Shown here: in pieces, positions 1 to 8,321 of the stretch
How the letters are laid out: every line of letters begins with the position of its first letter
Position numbering within the stretch: the first letter of the stretch is position 1
Assembly: GCF_031202305.1 (NCBI RefSeq)
Contig: NZ_CP101731.1
Coordinates: 744,001 to 808,000 of the forward strand
Direction of reading: 5' to 3'
DNA from: Pelagibacterium sp. 26DY04
GTDB lineage: Bacteria > Pseudomonadota > Alphaproteobacteria > Rhizobiales > Devosiaceae
Length of the DNA: 64,000 nucleotides
The notes under the pieces: model-generated
Told to the model about the DNA's origin: nothing
What the model saw: only the letters and a program-made list of their open reading frames with translations
The model's database searches: none
Program-made: the position numbers and the translations under genes

Positions 1-79
1 CAAACGGAGCCGTCACCGACAGCGCATAGCCCATCGCAATCGCTGCCAGGCGCAGCGCGAACCCAAAACCCATTGCCAT
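1..79 (-). CDS. Partial CDS, N-terminus of a hydrophobic or exported protein
   Basis: An open frame begins on the minus strand and leaves the window at base 1. It starts at ATG 79, or more likely at ATG 73, because a GGGAGGG purine tract just upstream is well spaced only from the second ATG. The first 25 residues are hydrophobic with one or two arginines, ending in ALSVTAPF, which looks like a signal peptide or first membrane segment. It lies downstream of hmuV on the same strand, about 85 bases after its stop, so it could be the last gene of the haem operon. Too little is visible to name a family. Confidence 0.45.
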   Translation of the reverse strand, partial: MAMGFGFALRLAAIAMGYALSVTAPF

Positions 80-163
80 CCCTCCCGCTCGGTTCCACCG
101 GACTTTATCCGACCATTTTTGTCAGGAGTACGACAAGCCTTTATTCGTACGCCTTGATCGCGG

Positions 164-952
164 CTACCGCGCCGATTGCGGCAGCAGGAAGGGCATGCCG
201 GCCGGCGGCGTGCTGTTGAGGCGCAGGGGGCAGGCAAAAACCGTTTCGATCACCGCATCGGTGATCGCGGTGCGGCTCGTTCCTTGGGAGACCACCTGAC
301 CCTGGCTCATCACCGCGATACGGTCCGCATACATCACCGCCAGGTTGAGATCGTGCAGCACCGCGATCACTCCGCCGCCCGCCTGCGCATAATCGCGCGC
401 GATGTCCATGATCAGGAGCTGGTGGCGGATATCGAGGCTCGAAATCGGCTCGTCGAGCAGCAGGTAGCGCGGCTCGCCCTCGAGCACCGGCGCCCAGACC
501 TGGCACAGCACGCGCGCCAATTGCACCCGCTGCTGCTCGCCCCCTGAAAGCTCGTTGTAGTACCGGCCGCCGAACCCGGCGAGATCCACACGGGCCAGCG
601 CCATCTCCGGCAGGCGTTCGGCCTCACGTTCGGACACTCCCGATATGCCGCCCGAGAGCCCCAGCCGCACAACCTCGTGCACTGAAAATGGAAAGGTCAG
701 CACGCTCGATTGCGGCAGCACCGCGCGGATCGCCGCGCTCTGCCAGGGTTTGAGGTTCTTGAGCGGATTGCCGTTGATGCTGACCTCGCCACGGGCGGCG
801 ATTTCCCCGGTCAAGGCCTTCAGCAGTGTCGATTTCCCCGACCCGTTCGGCCCGACAATGACGGTCACCTCGCCCGGCCGCGCCGAAAAATCGACCCCTC
901 GCAAAATCTCGCGCCGCCCGATCGCGTATCGGATATCGCTTGCGTGATACAT
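164..952 (-). CDS. hmuV: Haem ABC transporter ATP-binding protein HmuV
   Basis: This is the cytoplasmic ATPase of the haem importer HmuTUV and powers haem passage across the inner membrane. The 262-residue protein has a Walker A (GPNGSGKS, about residues 34-41), the signature LSGGEQQR, a Walker B ending LLLDEP and a switch histidine in VLHDLN. Length and the start MYHASDI fit the HmuV/FecE family. It is the distal member of the operon hemP-hmuS-hmuT-hmuU-hmuV, with only six bases separating it from hmuU. Vitamin B12 or siderophore ATPases look alike; HmuS and HemP next door decide for haem. Expression is probably iron-repressed through the operators at 4225-4276. Confidence 0.93.
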   Translation of the reverse strand: MYHASDIRYAIGRREILRGVDFSARPGEVTVIVGPNGSGKSTLLKALTGEIAARGEVSINGNPLKNLKPWQSAAIRAVLPQSSVLTFPFSVHEVVRLGLSGGISGVSEREAERLPEMALARVDLAGFGGRYYNELSGGEQQRVQLARVLCQVWAPVLEGEPRYLLLDEPISSLDIRHQLLIMDIARDYAQAGGGVIAVLHDLNLAVMYADRIAVMSQGQVVSQGTSRTAITDAVIETVFACPLRLNSTPPAGMPFLLPQSAR

Positions 953-958
953 GGCTGA

Positions 959-2050
959 CTACCAGGCCAAATGGTTTCTGCGCCGAAGCAGGATATAGAG
1001 GAAAAACGGTCCCCCCACGCTCGCGGTGATGATGCCGATGGGCAGCTCCGCCGGTGCCACGATCACGCGGCTGATCGCGTCCGCGCCGAGCAGGAACGAG
1101 GCGCCCAGCAAGCCAGAGGCCGGCAGCAGATAGCGGTGATCGGGCCCGATCAGGATGCGCAGAAGGTGCGGCACGACGATGCCCACGAACCCGATGCCCC
1201 CGCTCACCGCCACGGCCGCGCCCACACAGGCGGCAACCGCCCCGATGGCGACATTCTTGAGCCTTTGGACATCGACACCCATGTGGTGGGCCGAGGCCTC
1301 GCCCAGCGTCAGCGCATTGAGCCCCCGCCACAGCATGAGCGAAACCACGATCCCGGTGACCATGAATGGCGCGCTGGCGATGACTTTCATCCAATTGGCT
1401 CCGGCCAGCGAACCCAGCCCCCAGAAGGTGAGGTCGCGCAACTGCACGTCGTTGGCGATATAGACCAGCATGCCCGTCACCGCGCCCGAGAGCGCTCCGA
1501 TGGCGATGCCCGCCAGCAGCATGGTGGCGATGGCCGTCTGCCCGCGCTGGGTCGATACCCGGTAAAGAATGATCGTCGTGAGCGCGCCGCCCCCAAACGC
1601 GGCGATCGGCACCGCGTAAATGTCTAGCACGGCGCTGATCGGCGCCAGCACCGTTCCGCCGAGCACGATGAACAGCACGGCGCCGAGCCCGGCGCCGGCC
1701 GAAACCCCCACTAGGCCGGGATCGGCCAGCGGGTTGCGGAACATGCCCTGCATGACGACGCCAGAGATGGCGAGTCCGGCCCCGACCATGGCGCCCAGCA
1801 CCATGCGCGGCAGCCGGATCTCGTTGATGATCAGCATGGCCCGTGCCGCCGAGGCGTCCTCGGCGCCCCCCAGCCCGAGCCAGATCGCCGCCGCATCGAG
1901 GGCCGAAACCCCCGAGGCGCCGGTGAACAGGCTCACGAGGATTGCCACCCCGAGCAGCGCCACGAGGCCAGCCAGCACCAGGCGCGCCAGCCCGCTTCGG
2001 TCGCCCTGGCGGCCCGAAGCGATGGCGTGCCGTATGGCGATCATGCTCAT
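959..2050 (-). CDS. hmuU: Haem ABC transporter permease HmuU
   Basis: This is the inner-membrane permease of the haem importer, of the FecCD/BtuC family, working as a dimer with HmuV. The 363-residue protein has many hydrophobic segments consistent with the family's ten membrane helices, and carries the family stretch NPLADPGLVGVSAGAG and the coupling-helix region GEASAHHMGVDVQRL that contacts the ATPase. A 30-residue polar N-terminus precedes the first helix. It sits between hmuT (five bases upstream) and hmuV (six bases downstream), so the three are almost certainly cotranscribed. Confidence 0.93.
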   Translation of the reverse strand: MSMIAIRHAIASGRQGDRSGLARLVLAGLVALLGVAILVSLFTGASGVSALDAAAIWLGLGGAEDASAARAMLIINEIRLPRMVLGAMVGAGLAISGVVMQGMFRNPLADPGLVGVSAGAGLGAVLFIVLGGTVLAPISAVLDIYAVPIAAFGGGALTTIILYRVSTQRGQTAIATMLLAGIAIGALSGAVTGMLVYIANDVQLRDLTFWGLGSLAGANWMKVIASAPFMVTGIVVSLMLWRGLNALTLGEASAHHMGVDVQRLKNVAIGAVAACVGAAVAVSGGIGFVGIVVPHLLRILIGPDHRYLLPASGLLGASFLLGADAISRVIVAPAELPIGIITASVGGPFFLYILLRRRNHLAW

Positions 2051-2055
2051 GGGGT

Positions 2056-2916
2056 TCAGTCTTCCCCGGCGTAGATGGCTTGGGAAAGCTCGCGGGCCGC
2101 CGAAGCGGCGCGCGGGCCGAAGCCGAGCAGATATTCCCCTTCCATGCGGATGATGGCGCCGGTCTGTCCCGCCGTGGTCAGCGAAACGGCGGGATGGTCG
2201 AGCAGTTCGGCATCATTCACCGCATGGTCGCCGCCCCGGTCCATCATCAAAATGACGTCGGGATTGGCATTGATGATCGCTTCTTCGGTGAGCTGCCGAT
2301 ACCCCTCATATTCGGTGATCGCGTTGTCGGCTCCCGCCAGTGCGATGATCCCATCCGCCGCCGTCCCCGTGCCCGAGGCGTTGAGCCGTCCGCCAGCCAT
2401 CGAAAGGATGAACAGCACAGATTTGCGCTCGTTGATTTCGGCGGTCAGCTCCTCCACCGCAGCAAAATCGGCGGCGATCCGGGCGTTGAGCGCTTCGGCC
2501 TCCTCGTTTACCCCCAGCGCGGCCCCCACCATCTCGACCTTGGCGGCCACCCCCGCCGCATCATAGCTTTCCGGCACCGTGACAATGGGTACGCTGGCGC
2601 TCTGGAGCACCTCGAGCGCCTCGAGCGGTCCCGCTCCCTCGAGCATCAGAAGCGCGGTGGGCTCCACTGAAAGCACCCCCTCGGGCGCCAGGGCGCGCAT
2701 ATAGCCCACATCGGGCAATTCCGCCGCCGCCTCGGGATAGGTGCCGGTGGAATCGCGGGCAACGAGATAATCCTCGGCCCCCAATTCGAAGACGATTTCG
2801 GTGAGCGAGCCGCCGATGGTGACAAGGCGTGAAGGATCCTCGAAAGGTGTAATCTCCTGGCCCAAGGCCAGGGCAGGGGCGGAAAAAACGGTCAGGGCAA
2901 GAAGAATGTGGCGCAT
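2056..2916 (-). CDS. hmuT: Periplasmic haem-binding protein HmuT
   Basis: This is the periplasmic haem-binding component that delivers haem to HmuU. I chose ATG 2916 because it gives a classic signal peptide (MRHILLALTVFSAPALALGQ) directly after the hmuS stop; the longer frame would put 21 charged residues before it. The mature protein shows the class III binding-protein layout: RLVTIGGSLTEIVFELG near the N-terminus, the VEPTALLM region, a long connecting helix, and a C-terminal lobe with GEYLLGFGPR. Length (286 residues) matches the family. The haem-coordinating tyrosine cannot be assigned without an alignment. Confidence 0.91.
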   Translation of the reverse strand: MRHILLALTVFSAPALALGQEITPFEDPSRLVTIGGSLTEIVFELGAEDYLVARDSTGTYPEAAAELPDVGYMRALAPEGVLSVEPTALLMLEGAGPLEALEVLQSASVPIVTVPESYDAAGVAAKVEMVGAALGVNEEAEALNARIAADFAAVEELTAEINERKSVLFILSMAGGRLNASGTGTAADGIIALAGADNAITEYEGYRQLTEEAIINANPDVILMMDRGGDHAVNDAELLDHPAVSLTTAGQTGAIIRMEGEYLLGFGPRAASAARELSQAIYAGED

Positions 2917-2924
2917 GATGAACC

Positions 2925-3980
2925 TCAGGCGGCTGCGGTGGCGTTGATTTCGGGCAGGGCTGCAAGCGTCTCGCGCCATAGCGGACGCTCGTCATGGCCT
3001 TCGATCCGCTTGCCGAAGAACTGGATGATGAGCTTGCCGCCCGCGTCATAGGCTTCGAGTGAGGAAACGAAGCCGGCGCTGGTCGGCTTGCGCACCACAT
3101 AGGCGTGCTCGATGTGGTCGGTGCGCAGGTGCATGTGGAAGGTTTCGTCCATGACGTTGAGCCACGGCCCCATTCGCGCCACCTTGTGCACCGGTCCCGA
3201 ATGGATCTGGATGCAGCCGGTATTGCCCACGAACGCCATCAGCGGCAGCCCGTTGTCGACAACGAGGTTGAACATCGTCTCGACGGCATCGGTCGCGACC
3301 TGCCGCACGTATTCCGGCCCCACCATGCGCAGCGCCTGGTGGCGCGGCAGATTGAGGTCGCGCAGCATGCCGAAGAACTGATGCGTATCGGTCAGCCGGC
3401 TCCAGGCGTCGCGCAACGCATCGGCATCGGCCTGCGGCCGGGTGGCGTCCACGGCTTCGACGTCGGCGACCACCCCGGTCGCCTGCTCCGCGCTCTGGTC
3501 GGCAGAGCGCAGCTTTGCAACCAGCGCCTGATAGGCGTCGAGGTCGGATTCGGGCCGCAGATGAATCTTGTGCACCGCGTCCCCGGCCGCATCGAAAAAC
3601 TGCAGCGAGTGCTTGGGCCCGTCTTCGCCCTGCTTGGTGACGGCAAACCCCGAAGCCCACTTGCCCTGGAAGATGCGCAGGTCGATCTGCTCACCCAGCA
3701 CCATGGCGTTGTGCGCGCCCACCAGCACCTTTTCATAAGGCCCGATCTTTTCATGCACGGCGCTTTCGTTGCGCGTCAGCGCCATCACCGTCCCCAGCGT
3801 CCTGGCGCCTTCGAGAATCGCCGAGATATCGATATCGAGCCGGGTGGCGCTTCCGCCCACATGCGCCGCCACCAATTGGGCCTCGCTGATCTTGTGAATG
3901 CGGGCGAAATCGCGTTCGCGCATCTGCGGCTGGTTGGCGCGCAAATCGCGGATTTCGGAGGGCGTCAAAGGTGAGGTCAT
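2925..3980 (-). CDS. hmuS: Haemin-degrading factor HmuS (HemS/ChuS family)
   Basis: This cytoplasmic haem-handling protein binds imported haem and, in characterised relatives, degrades or traffics it. The 351-residue length and the tandem arrangement of two similar halves (about residues 25-165 and 195-340) are typical; both halves carry the family pattern around 'VGNTGCIQIHSGPV' and 'MHLRTDHIEHAYVVRKP'. It lies between hemP and hmuT with gaps of nine and eight bases. The locus also encodes an unrelated IsdG-type monooxygenase (6647-6961), so haem could be opened by two enzyme families. Confidence 0.92.
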   Translation of the reverse strand: MTSPLTPSEIRDLRANQPQMRERDFARIHKISEAQLVAAHVGGSATRLDIDISAILEGARTLGTVMALTRNESAVHEKIGPYEKVLVGAHNAMVLGEQIDLRIFQGKWASGFAVTKQGEDGPKHSLQFFDAAGDAVHKIHLRPESDLDAYQALVAKLRSADQSAEQATGVVADVEAVDATRPQADADALRDAWSRLTDTHQFFGMLRDLNLPRHQALRMVGPEYVRQVATDAVETMFNLVVDNGLPLMAFVGNTGCIQIHSGPVHKVARMGPWLNVMDETFHMHLRTDHIEHAYVVRKPTSAGFVSSLEAYDAGGKLIIQFFGKRIEGHDERPLWRETLAALPEINATAAA

Positions 3981-3989
3981 CTCAGCGTC

Positions 3990-4220
3990 CTATTTGTTTA
4001 AAATCAGCTTGCCCTGCCGGGTGATCCTGAGCCTGTAGATCGTGCCTTCATGGTCGATGGCGATCTCCCGGAACTGCCCGAAAAGCTGGGCAGTCGAAAC
4101 GGTCTTTGGGCGGTCGGAGCCCTTTTCCCGGGGTTGTGGCTCATCTCTGGAAGGCAAATTCGGGACCATTGGCCGGCGCGTGGAAACCTTGGTTCGACCC
4201 GCCTGGGCGGGCGCGTTCAA
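3990..4220 (-). CDS. hemP: Haemin uptake protein HemP
   Basis: This is a small protein (76 residues) of the HemP family. The first 40 residues are basic and low in complexity; the conserved C-terminal half reads [19 protein letters not shown] and ends [10 protein letters not shown], matching the family's HEG-YRLR-GKLILTK pattern. In rhizobia and Burkholderia HemP (HmuP) is needed for full expression of the haem receptor gene. Its position as first gene of the hmu operon, facing the receptor gene across a 180-base divergent promoter region, fits that regulatory role. The start codon lies immediately beside the first predicted RirA-type site. Confidence 0.9.
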   Translation of the reverse strand: MNAPAQAGRTKVSTRRPMVPNLPSRDEPQPREKGSDRPKTVSTAQLFGQFREIAIDHEGTIYRLRITRQGKLILNK

Positions 4221-4224
4221 ATGA

Positions 4225-4239
4225 TGACTTAATCAGTCA
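4225..4239. promoter_or_regulatory. TGA-N9-TCA dyad, candidate RirA (IRO box) site 1
   Basis: The site reads TGACTTAATCAGTCA, with perfect 5-base arms TGACT/AGTCA around TAATC. It fits the TGA-N9-TCA consensus of the rhizobial iron regulator RirA. It sits five bases upstream of the hemP start codon in the divergent hemP/receptor promoter region. Binding is inferred; no RirA gene is in the window. Confidence 0.6.
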
Positions 4240-4261
4240 CCTTAAATTTGATGTCAATAGT

Positions 4262-4276
4262 TGACTCTAAGAATCA
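4262..4276. promoter_or_regulatory. TGA-N9-TCA dyad, candidate RirA (IRO box) site 2
   Basis: A second TGA-N9-TCA element, embedded in a 17-base dyad TTGACTC-TAA-GAATCAA with one mismatch between the arms. It lies 37 bases from site 1 in an AT-rich patch of the divergent intergenic region. Two such sites between the two haem-uptake transcription units strongly suggest shared iron-dependent repression. Confidence 0.62.
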
Positions 4277-4400
4277 AGTTTAATATTGCACCCACTCCAA
4301 TCCCGATTATGGCCAAACGGAGGCGCGGGATAAGTCGACGCAAGCCAGCCTGAAGCCAGCCAGCATCGCATGACTAGTCCGATCAAAGGAGCAATGGCAG

Positions 4401-6590
4401 ATGCAGGTCCGCGTACGTGCGACAGGCAATTTCAACTTTGGGGGCGGCACGGGCGGAATTGTCCGCGGCGCCCTTCTGGCAGGCGTGGCCTATGGCGCCA
4501 TGGCCGGCGTGACATACGCTCAGGATTTGCCCCAACCCGATTACTGCGCCGAGCCGGTCGAGGCGTCCAATGTGGCGCTGTGCGATGTCGCCCAGGGCTC
4601 AATGCTGCTCGACCGCATCACGGTCGTCAGCCGCACCGGCGAAACGCCCATCGAAGCCTTGGCTTCGGTCAGCCAGGTCGATGCGGAAACCCTCGCTCGG
4701 CGCATGCCCTCGACCGCCAATGACGTCTTCTTCGGCGTCCCCGGCGTCGCCATCCAGACCGACGCCCGCCGCGCCGGCTCGGCCGCCAACATCCGCGGCC
4801 TCCAGGATTTCGGCCGCGTCCAGGTGATCGTCGATGGCGCGCGGCAGAACTTCTCGCGGTCCGGCCACGGCACCTCGCAGATGTTCTTTGTCGATCCCAA
4901 CCTGCTCGAATCGGTCGAAGTGATCCGCGGTCCGGTCGCCAACACCTACGGCTCGGGCGCCATCGGCGGCGTCGTCATGTACAACACCAAGACCGCCGAC
5001 ACCTTCCTGCGCCCGTCCGAACAATACGCGCTGGAAACGACCCTGTCCTTTGACAGCAACGCCACCGGCATCACCTCCAGCACCACCGGAGCGGTCAGGC
5101 TCACCGAAAACTTCGATGTCCTGGGCAACATCGCCTTCCGCGACTTCGGCCAATACACCGATGGTGACGGCAACACCGTCGATGGCACCGATTTCAACGC
5201 GATCAGCGGCCTGCTCAAGGCCACCGTGCGCCCCACCGAGAACAGCGAACTCAACCTCGCCTGGAGCGGTCTCGACGATGGGTGGGAGGAAAGCAGTGGC
5301 ACCAGCGCCATCGACGTTTACCAGAATACGTTCACGGGTCAGTACGAGTTGGTTGACCCGGACAACCCAATGCTCGACCTACATATCAACGGCTCGTTCA
5401 ATACCGTCGACATGACGTCAACAACGCTGGTCGATCGCACCCAATATTCCTCCGAAACCGGCCTGCCGATCACCATCCCGGCTGGCTCGGACACCACCTA
5501 CGACCTCACCACCTATGGCCTGGATATCTGGAATACCTCGCGTTTCGACACCGGCGCCGTCCAGCACGAGCTGACCTATGGCGGCGATTGGGTGTTCGAC
5601 GAGGTCGTCACCGACTCCTACCAAGGCGGCAGCGACGTCTATACGCCTTCGGGCGATCGCACCGTCTGGGGCGCCTATATCCAGGACAAGCTGACCTATG
5701 ACTGGCTCGAAGTCATCGGTTCGGTTCGCTACGATTCCTACAGCCTTGAAAGTGATGAGAATTCTGCCTCAGGTGACCGCTTCTCGCCGCGCCTGACGGT
5801 TGGCGTGTCGCCCTTCGCCGAAGGCCCGCTCTCCGGGCTGCAGGTCTATGGCACCTATGCCGAAGGCTACCGCTCGCCCTCGACAACCGAAACGCTGATG
5901 AGCGGCCTGCATCCTTCGGGCGTCGTCTTCCCCTTCCTGCCCAATCCCGACCTGCAGCCGGAAACGGCCACCACCTGGGAATTCGGCGTCAACTATGCGC
6001 TCGATGGCCTTGTGACCCCCGATGACAGCCTGCGGCTCAAGGCGGCCTATTTCGACAATTCGATCGACGACTACATCGGGTCGCGGACGCTTTCAGCCTT
6101 CGATCCGACGAGTGGCTGCACCTTCGTTCCGGGCCCGGGCGTCATCCCGATTTGCTACCAGTACGACAATTTCGCCGAAGCCGAGATTTCCGGCTTCGAA
6201 CTCGAAACCCTTTACGACCAGCAGACCTGGTTCGCCGGCCTCAGCGCATCGGTGGTCGAAGGCCATACCATCGAGGGCGGCGTCGAAACTCCGCTTGCGA
6301 GCATCCCGACCACTCAGGTCACCGGCCAAGCCGGCGTGCGGCTGCTCGAAGGGGCCCTCACGGTTGGCGGCGAAGTGCAGCACAATTGGATGCCCGAAGG
6401 CGTCGCGGCCGATGACTATACGCTCGTCAATCTCTTCGCGAGCTATGAGGCGACCGAGGACGTGTCATTCAACCTGCGTGTCGATAATCTCTTCGACGTT
6501 CAGTATGCCAACCCGCTCAGCGCTTCGACCACATCCCCGGTCTACGAACCTGGCTTCAGCCTCAAGCTCGGCGCCACCGTACGCTTCTGA
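4401..6590 (+). CDS. TonB-dependent haem/haemoglobin receptor
   Basis: This is an outer-membrane haem receptor energised by TonB. The 729-residue protein has an exported N-terminus (cleavage probably after GVTYAQ), a TonB-box-like ITVVS near residue 75, a plug domain (PSTANDVFFGVPGVAI... GTSQMFFVDPNLLESVEVIRGP) and a 22-strand barrel ending in aromatic VRF. The haemoglobin-receptor hallmarks are visible in relaxed form: YRSPS for FRAP, a histidine in GLHPSG, and NPDL for NPNL. An AAGGAG ribosome site lies nine bases before the ATG. It is divergent from hemP and is probably the HmuR/ShmR counterpart of the HmuTUV importer. Confidence 0.9.
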   Translation: MQVRVRATGNFNFGGGTGGIVRGALLAGVAYGAMAGVTYAQDLPQPDYCAEPVEASNVALCDVAQGSMLLDRITVVSRTGETPIEALASVSQVDAETLARRMPSTANDVFFGVPGVAIQTDARRAGSAANIRGLQDFGRVQVIVDGARQNFSRSGHGTSQMFFVDPNLLESVEVIRGPVANTYGSGAIGGVVMYNTKTADTFLRPSEQYALETTLSFDSNATGITSSTTGAVRLTENFDVLGNIAFRDFGQYTDGDGNTVDGTDFNAISGLLKATVRPTENSELNLAWSGLDDGWEESSGTSAIDVYQNTFTGQYELVDPDNPMLDLHINGSFNTVDMTSTTLVDRTQYSSETGLPITIPAGSDTTYDLTTYGLDIWNTSRFDTGAVQHELTYGGDWVFDEVVTDSYQGGSDVYTPSGDRTVWGAYIQDKLTYDWLEVIGSVRYDSYSLESDENSASGDRFSPRLTVGVSPFAEGPLSGLQVYGTYAEGYRSPSTTETLMSGLHPSGVVFPFLPNPDLQPETATTWEFGVNYALDGLVTPDDSLRLKAAYFDNSIDDYIGSRTLSAFDPTSGCTFVPGPGVIPICYQYDNFAEAEISGFELETLYDQQTWFAGLSASVVEGHTIEGGVETPLASIPTTQVTGQAGVRLLEGALTVGGEVQHNWMPEGVAADDYTLVNLFASYEATEDVSFNLRVDNLFDVQYANPLSASTTSPVYEPGFSLKLGATVRF

Positions 6591-6597
6591 CATTCCC

Positions 6598-6621
6598 GCG
6601 CCGGGGGGAATTCCCCGGCGC
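6598..6621 (+). terminator. Strong hairpin between receptor and haem monooxygenase genes
   Basis: Arms GCGCCGGGG (6598-6606) and CCCCGGCGC (6613-6621) flank GGAATT, giving a near-perfect palindrome with no following T-run. It begins eight bases after the receptor stop and ends 25 bases before the next start. It is more likely an mRNA-stabilising or attenuating hairpin inside an operon than a full terminator. Confidence 0.6.
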
Positions 6622-6646
6622 TTCCACCAAAAAGGGGACAAGCCTC

Positions 6647-6961
6647 ATGTTCATCGCCATGAACCGGTTCAAGATCAAACAGGATGCAACCGAAGCCTTC
6701 GAAGAAATCTGGAAGTCGCGCGATTCCAAGCTCGCGGAAAATCCTGGCTTCGTCGAATTCCACCTGCTGCGCGGCCCGGAAAACACCGATGAGGGTTATG
6801 TCCTTTACGCCTCGCACACCGTCTGGAAAAGCCGCGAGGATTTCGAAGCCTGGACCCGCTCCCAGAACTTCCGTGACGCCCATGCAGGCTCAGGGGCCGG
6901 CCGCGACATCTATCTCGGCCATCCGCAATTTGAAGGCTTCTCGGTCGTCCAAGGTGCCTAA
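6647..6961 (+). CDS. IsdG/HmuQ-type haem-degrading monooxygenase
   Basis: A 104-residue antibiotic-biosynthesis-monooxygenase-fold protein. The three catalytic residues of IsdG/IsdI (Asn7, Trp67, His77) have clear counterparts at Asn6, Trp69 and His79, with the same ten-residue spacing between Trp and His (FEAWTRSQNFRDAH). This supports haem oxygenation rather than the antibiotic-biosynthesis role of other family members. It follows the haem receptor by 56 bases, so it probably acts on haem imported by the locus; Bradyrhizobium HmuQ/HmuD are known relatives. AAAAAGGGGA upstream is the likely ribosome site. Confidence 0.86.
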   Translation: MFIAMNRFKIKQDATEAFEEIWKSRDSKLAENPGFVEFHLLRGPENTDEGYVLYASHTVWKSREDFEAWTRSQNFRDAHAGSGAGRDIYLGHPQFEGFSVVQGA

Positions 6962-6976
6962 TCTGGACACTTGAGC

Positions 6977-7002
6977 GGGCAGGTGAACAATTCCGCCTGC
7001 CC
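6977..7002. terminator. Hairpin between convergent genes
   Basis: GGGCAGG (6977-6983) pairs with CCTGCCC (6996-7002) across a 12-base loop. It lies in the 55-base gap between the haem monooxygenase and the oppositely oriented DapA-family gene, so it could stop transcription from both sides. There is no long T-tract. Confidence 0.5.
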
Positions 7003-7016
7003 TCGACGTCTCAAAT

Positions 7017-7955
7017 TTACTGCGCAGCCGACCAATCCGCGTACCATGCCCGGAACAGCTCGAACTGTGTGCGGGCATATTCGCGCTGGCTGTCCGACAG
7101 CCTGTCAGTTTCGATGAAATGGTGCTCGTAGCAGTCGTCGCCTGCCAGCGTTGCGAGATATTTGTAGTAGAGCACCAGGTCCGGCCCGGCATCGAACGAG
7201 GCCAGCACATGCATGGCCTGGTCGAGCTCCTTGGCGGCAGTCCGCGCCTTTGCATCACCTTGAGCCGCCTTGCGCGAAAGCTCGACAAGGTGCAGCACTT
7301 CTTTGGGCAGCGCATTGCCGATGCCGGTGATCGCGCCGCGCGCGCCGCAATTGACGAAGCCGTGATAGACCATGGTGTCCACGCCCACCATCAGCGTGAT
7401 CTCCGGATCGGCGCTGGTGATGAACTCGGCGGCATAGCGCAGGTCGTCGGCGCCGCCGAATTCCTTGAAGCCGATGAGATTCCTGTGCTCGGCGCGCAGC
7501 TCGAAAAACAGGTCCGCGCGCGTGGCAAAGCCGTAATAGGGGCTGTTGTAAATCACCGAAGGCAGCTCGGGCGCCGCCGCAAGGATCGCTTTAAAATGTG
7601 CCTTCTGGGCTGTCGCGCTCGGGCCCCGCGAAAGGACGCGCGGGATGACCATGAGGCCGGCGGCGCCCACTTTGGCCGCATGGGCTGCGTGGCTCACAGC
7701 GCTCGCCGAATTGATCGCCCCGGTGCCCACGATCACCGGAATGCCCGCGCCCACGAGCCGAGCCACTCCTTCCTGGCGCTGCTCGTCGGTAAGGAGCGGC
7801 CAGTCACCCATTGAGCCGCAATAGACGATGCCGGACATGCCGGCCGCGATCAGCCGCTGTCCCTTGGCGACCAGGGCGTCATAATCGGGTTTGCCGTCGG
7901 CGGAGCAGGGGGTCATCAGGGCCGGCATGCAGCCGTTGAAGATTTCGGTGTTCAT
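7017..7955 (-). CDS. DapA-family lyase, probable 1-pyrroline-4-hydroxy-2-carboxylate deaminase
   Basis: A class I aldolase-fold enzyme of the dihydrodipicolinate synthase family, 312 residues from ATG 7955. The Schiff-base lysine is Lys164 in NLIGFKEFGG and the conserved tyrosine is Tyr136 in VIYNSPYYG. Its position, divergent from an importer, a D-amino-acid dehydrogenase and a 4-hydroxyproline epimerase, points to the third step of trans-4-hydroxyproline breakdown: deamination of pyrroline-4-hydroxy-2-carboxylate to alpha-ketoglutarate semialdehyde (HypD/LhpC role). Genuine DapA, 2-keto-3-deoxy sugar aldolases and N-acetylneuraminate lyase share the fold, so the assignment rests mainly on context. 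Confidence 0.82.
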   Translation of the reverse strand: MNTEIFNGCMPALMTPCSADGKPDYDALVAKGQRLIAAGMSGIVYCGSMGDWPLLTDEQRQEGVARLVGAGIPVIVGTGAINSASAVSHAAHAAKVGAAGLMVIPRVLSRGPSATAQKAHFKAILAAAPELPSVIYNSPYYGFATRADLFFELRAEHRNLIGFKEFGGADDLRYAAEFITSADPEITLMVGVDTMVYHGFVNCGARGAITGIGNALPKEVLHLVELSRKAAQGDAKARTAAKELDQAMHVLASFDAGPDLVLYYKYLATLAGDDCYEHHFIETDRLSDSQREYARTQFELFRAWYADWSAAQ

Positions 7956-8058
7956 GGTCGTGTCTCGTCGGTTCCCGCCGGTTAAAGCAGCCTGCGGCTC
8001 TTGCTGAAAGATCGGAGCCGGATGCGGATCGTATTCCTCGTCCAGCATAGCTCAGCTT

Positions 8059-8066
8059 GATATATC
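8059..8066. promoter_or_regulatory. Palindromic GATATATC element, left copy
   Basis: GATATATC sits in the context CTTGATATATCTGATAT, 104 bases upstream of the DapA-family start. The extended sequence TGATATATCT recurs in inverted orientation at 8173-8182. It is a candidate operator for the cluster's GntR/FCD regulator (16283-16948). Confidence 0.4.
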
Positions 8067-8172
8067 TGATATCGATCGTCAATATGTCAGGGGTAATCGA
8101 CACCCCATCAACACAGTTCTTGTGACAACTCCCGGCAAGACGCTTGCACAGATATCCATCTCATGCATGATA

Positions 8173-8180
8173 GATATATC
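8173..8180. promoter_or_regulatory. Palindromic GATATATC element, right copy
   Basis: The second GATATATC is 114 bases from the first, on the side of the importer operon and within ATGATAGATATATCAGC. One copy per divergent arm is the arrangement expected if one regulator controls both. The rest of the 366-base gap 7956-8321 contains no convincing gene. Confidence 0.4.
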
Positions 8181-8321
8181 AGCGATGCACATGCAGCGAC
8201 GGAAATCCATTCCAGCAAAGCCGCGGAAGCACCGCCGATTCTGGGCTGTCCCAGATCACCGTATGTGGGGTACGGTCATCCATCCGGAGGGGTCCGGATG
8301 CTTAACAAAGGGAGTTAAGTC

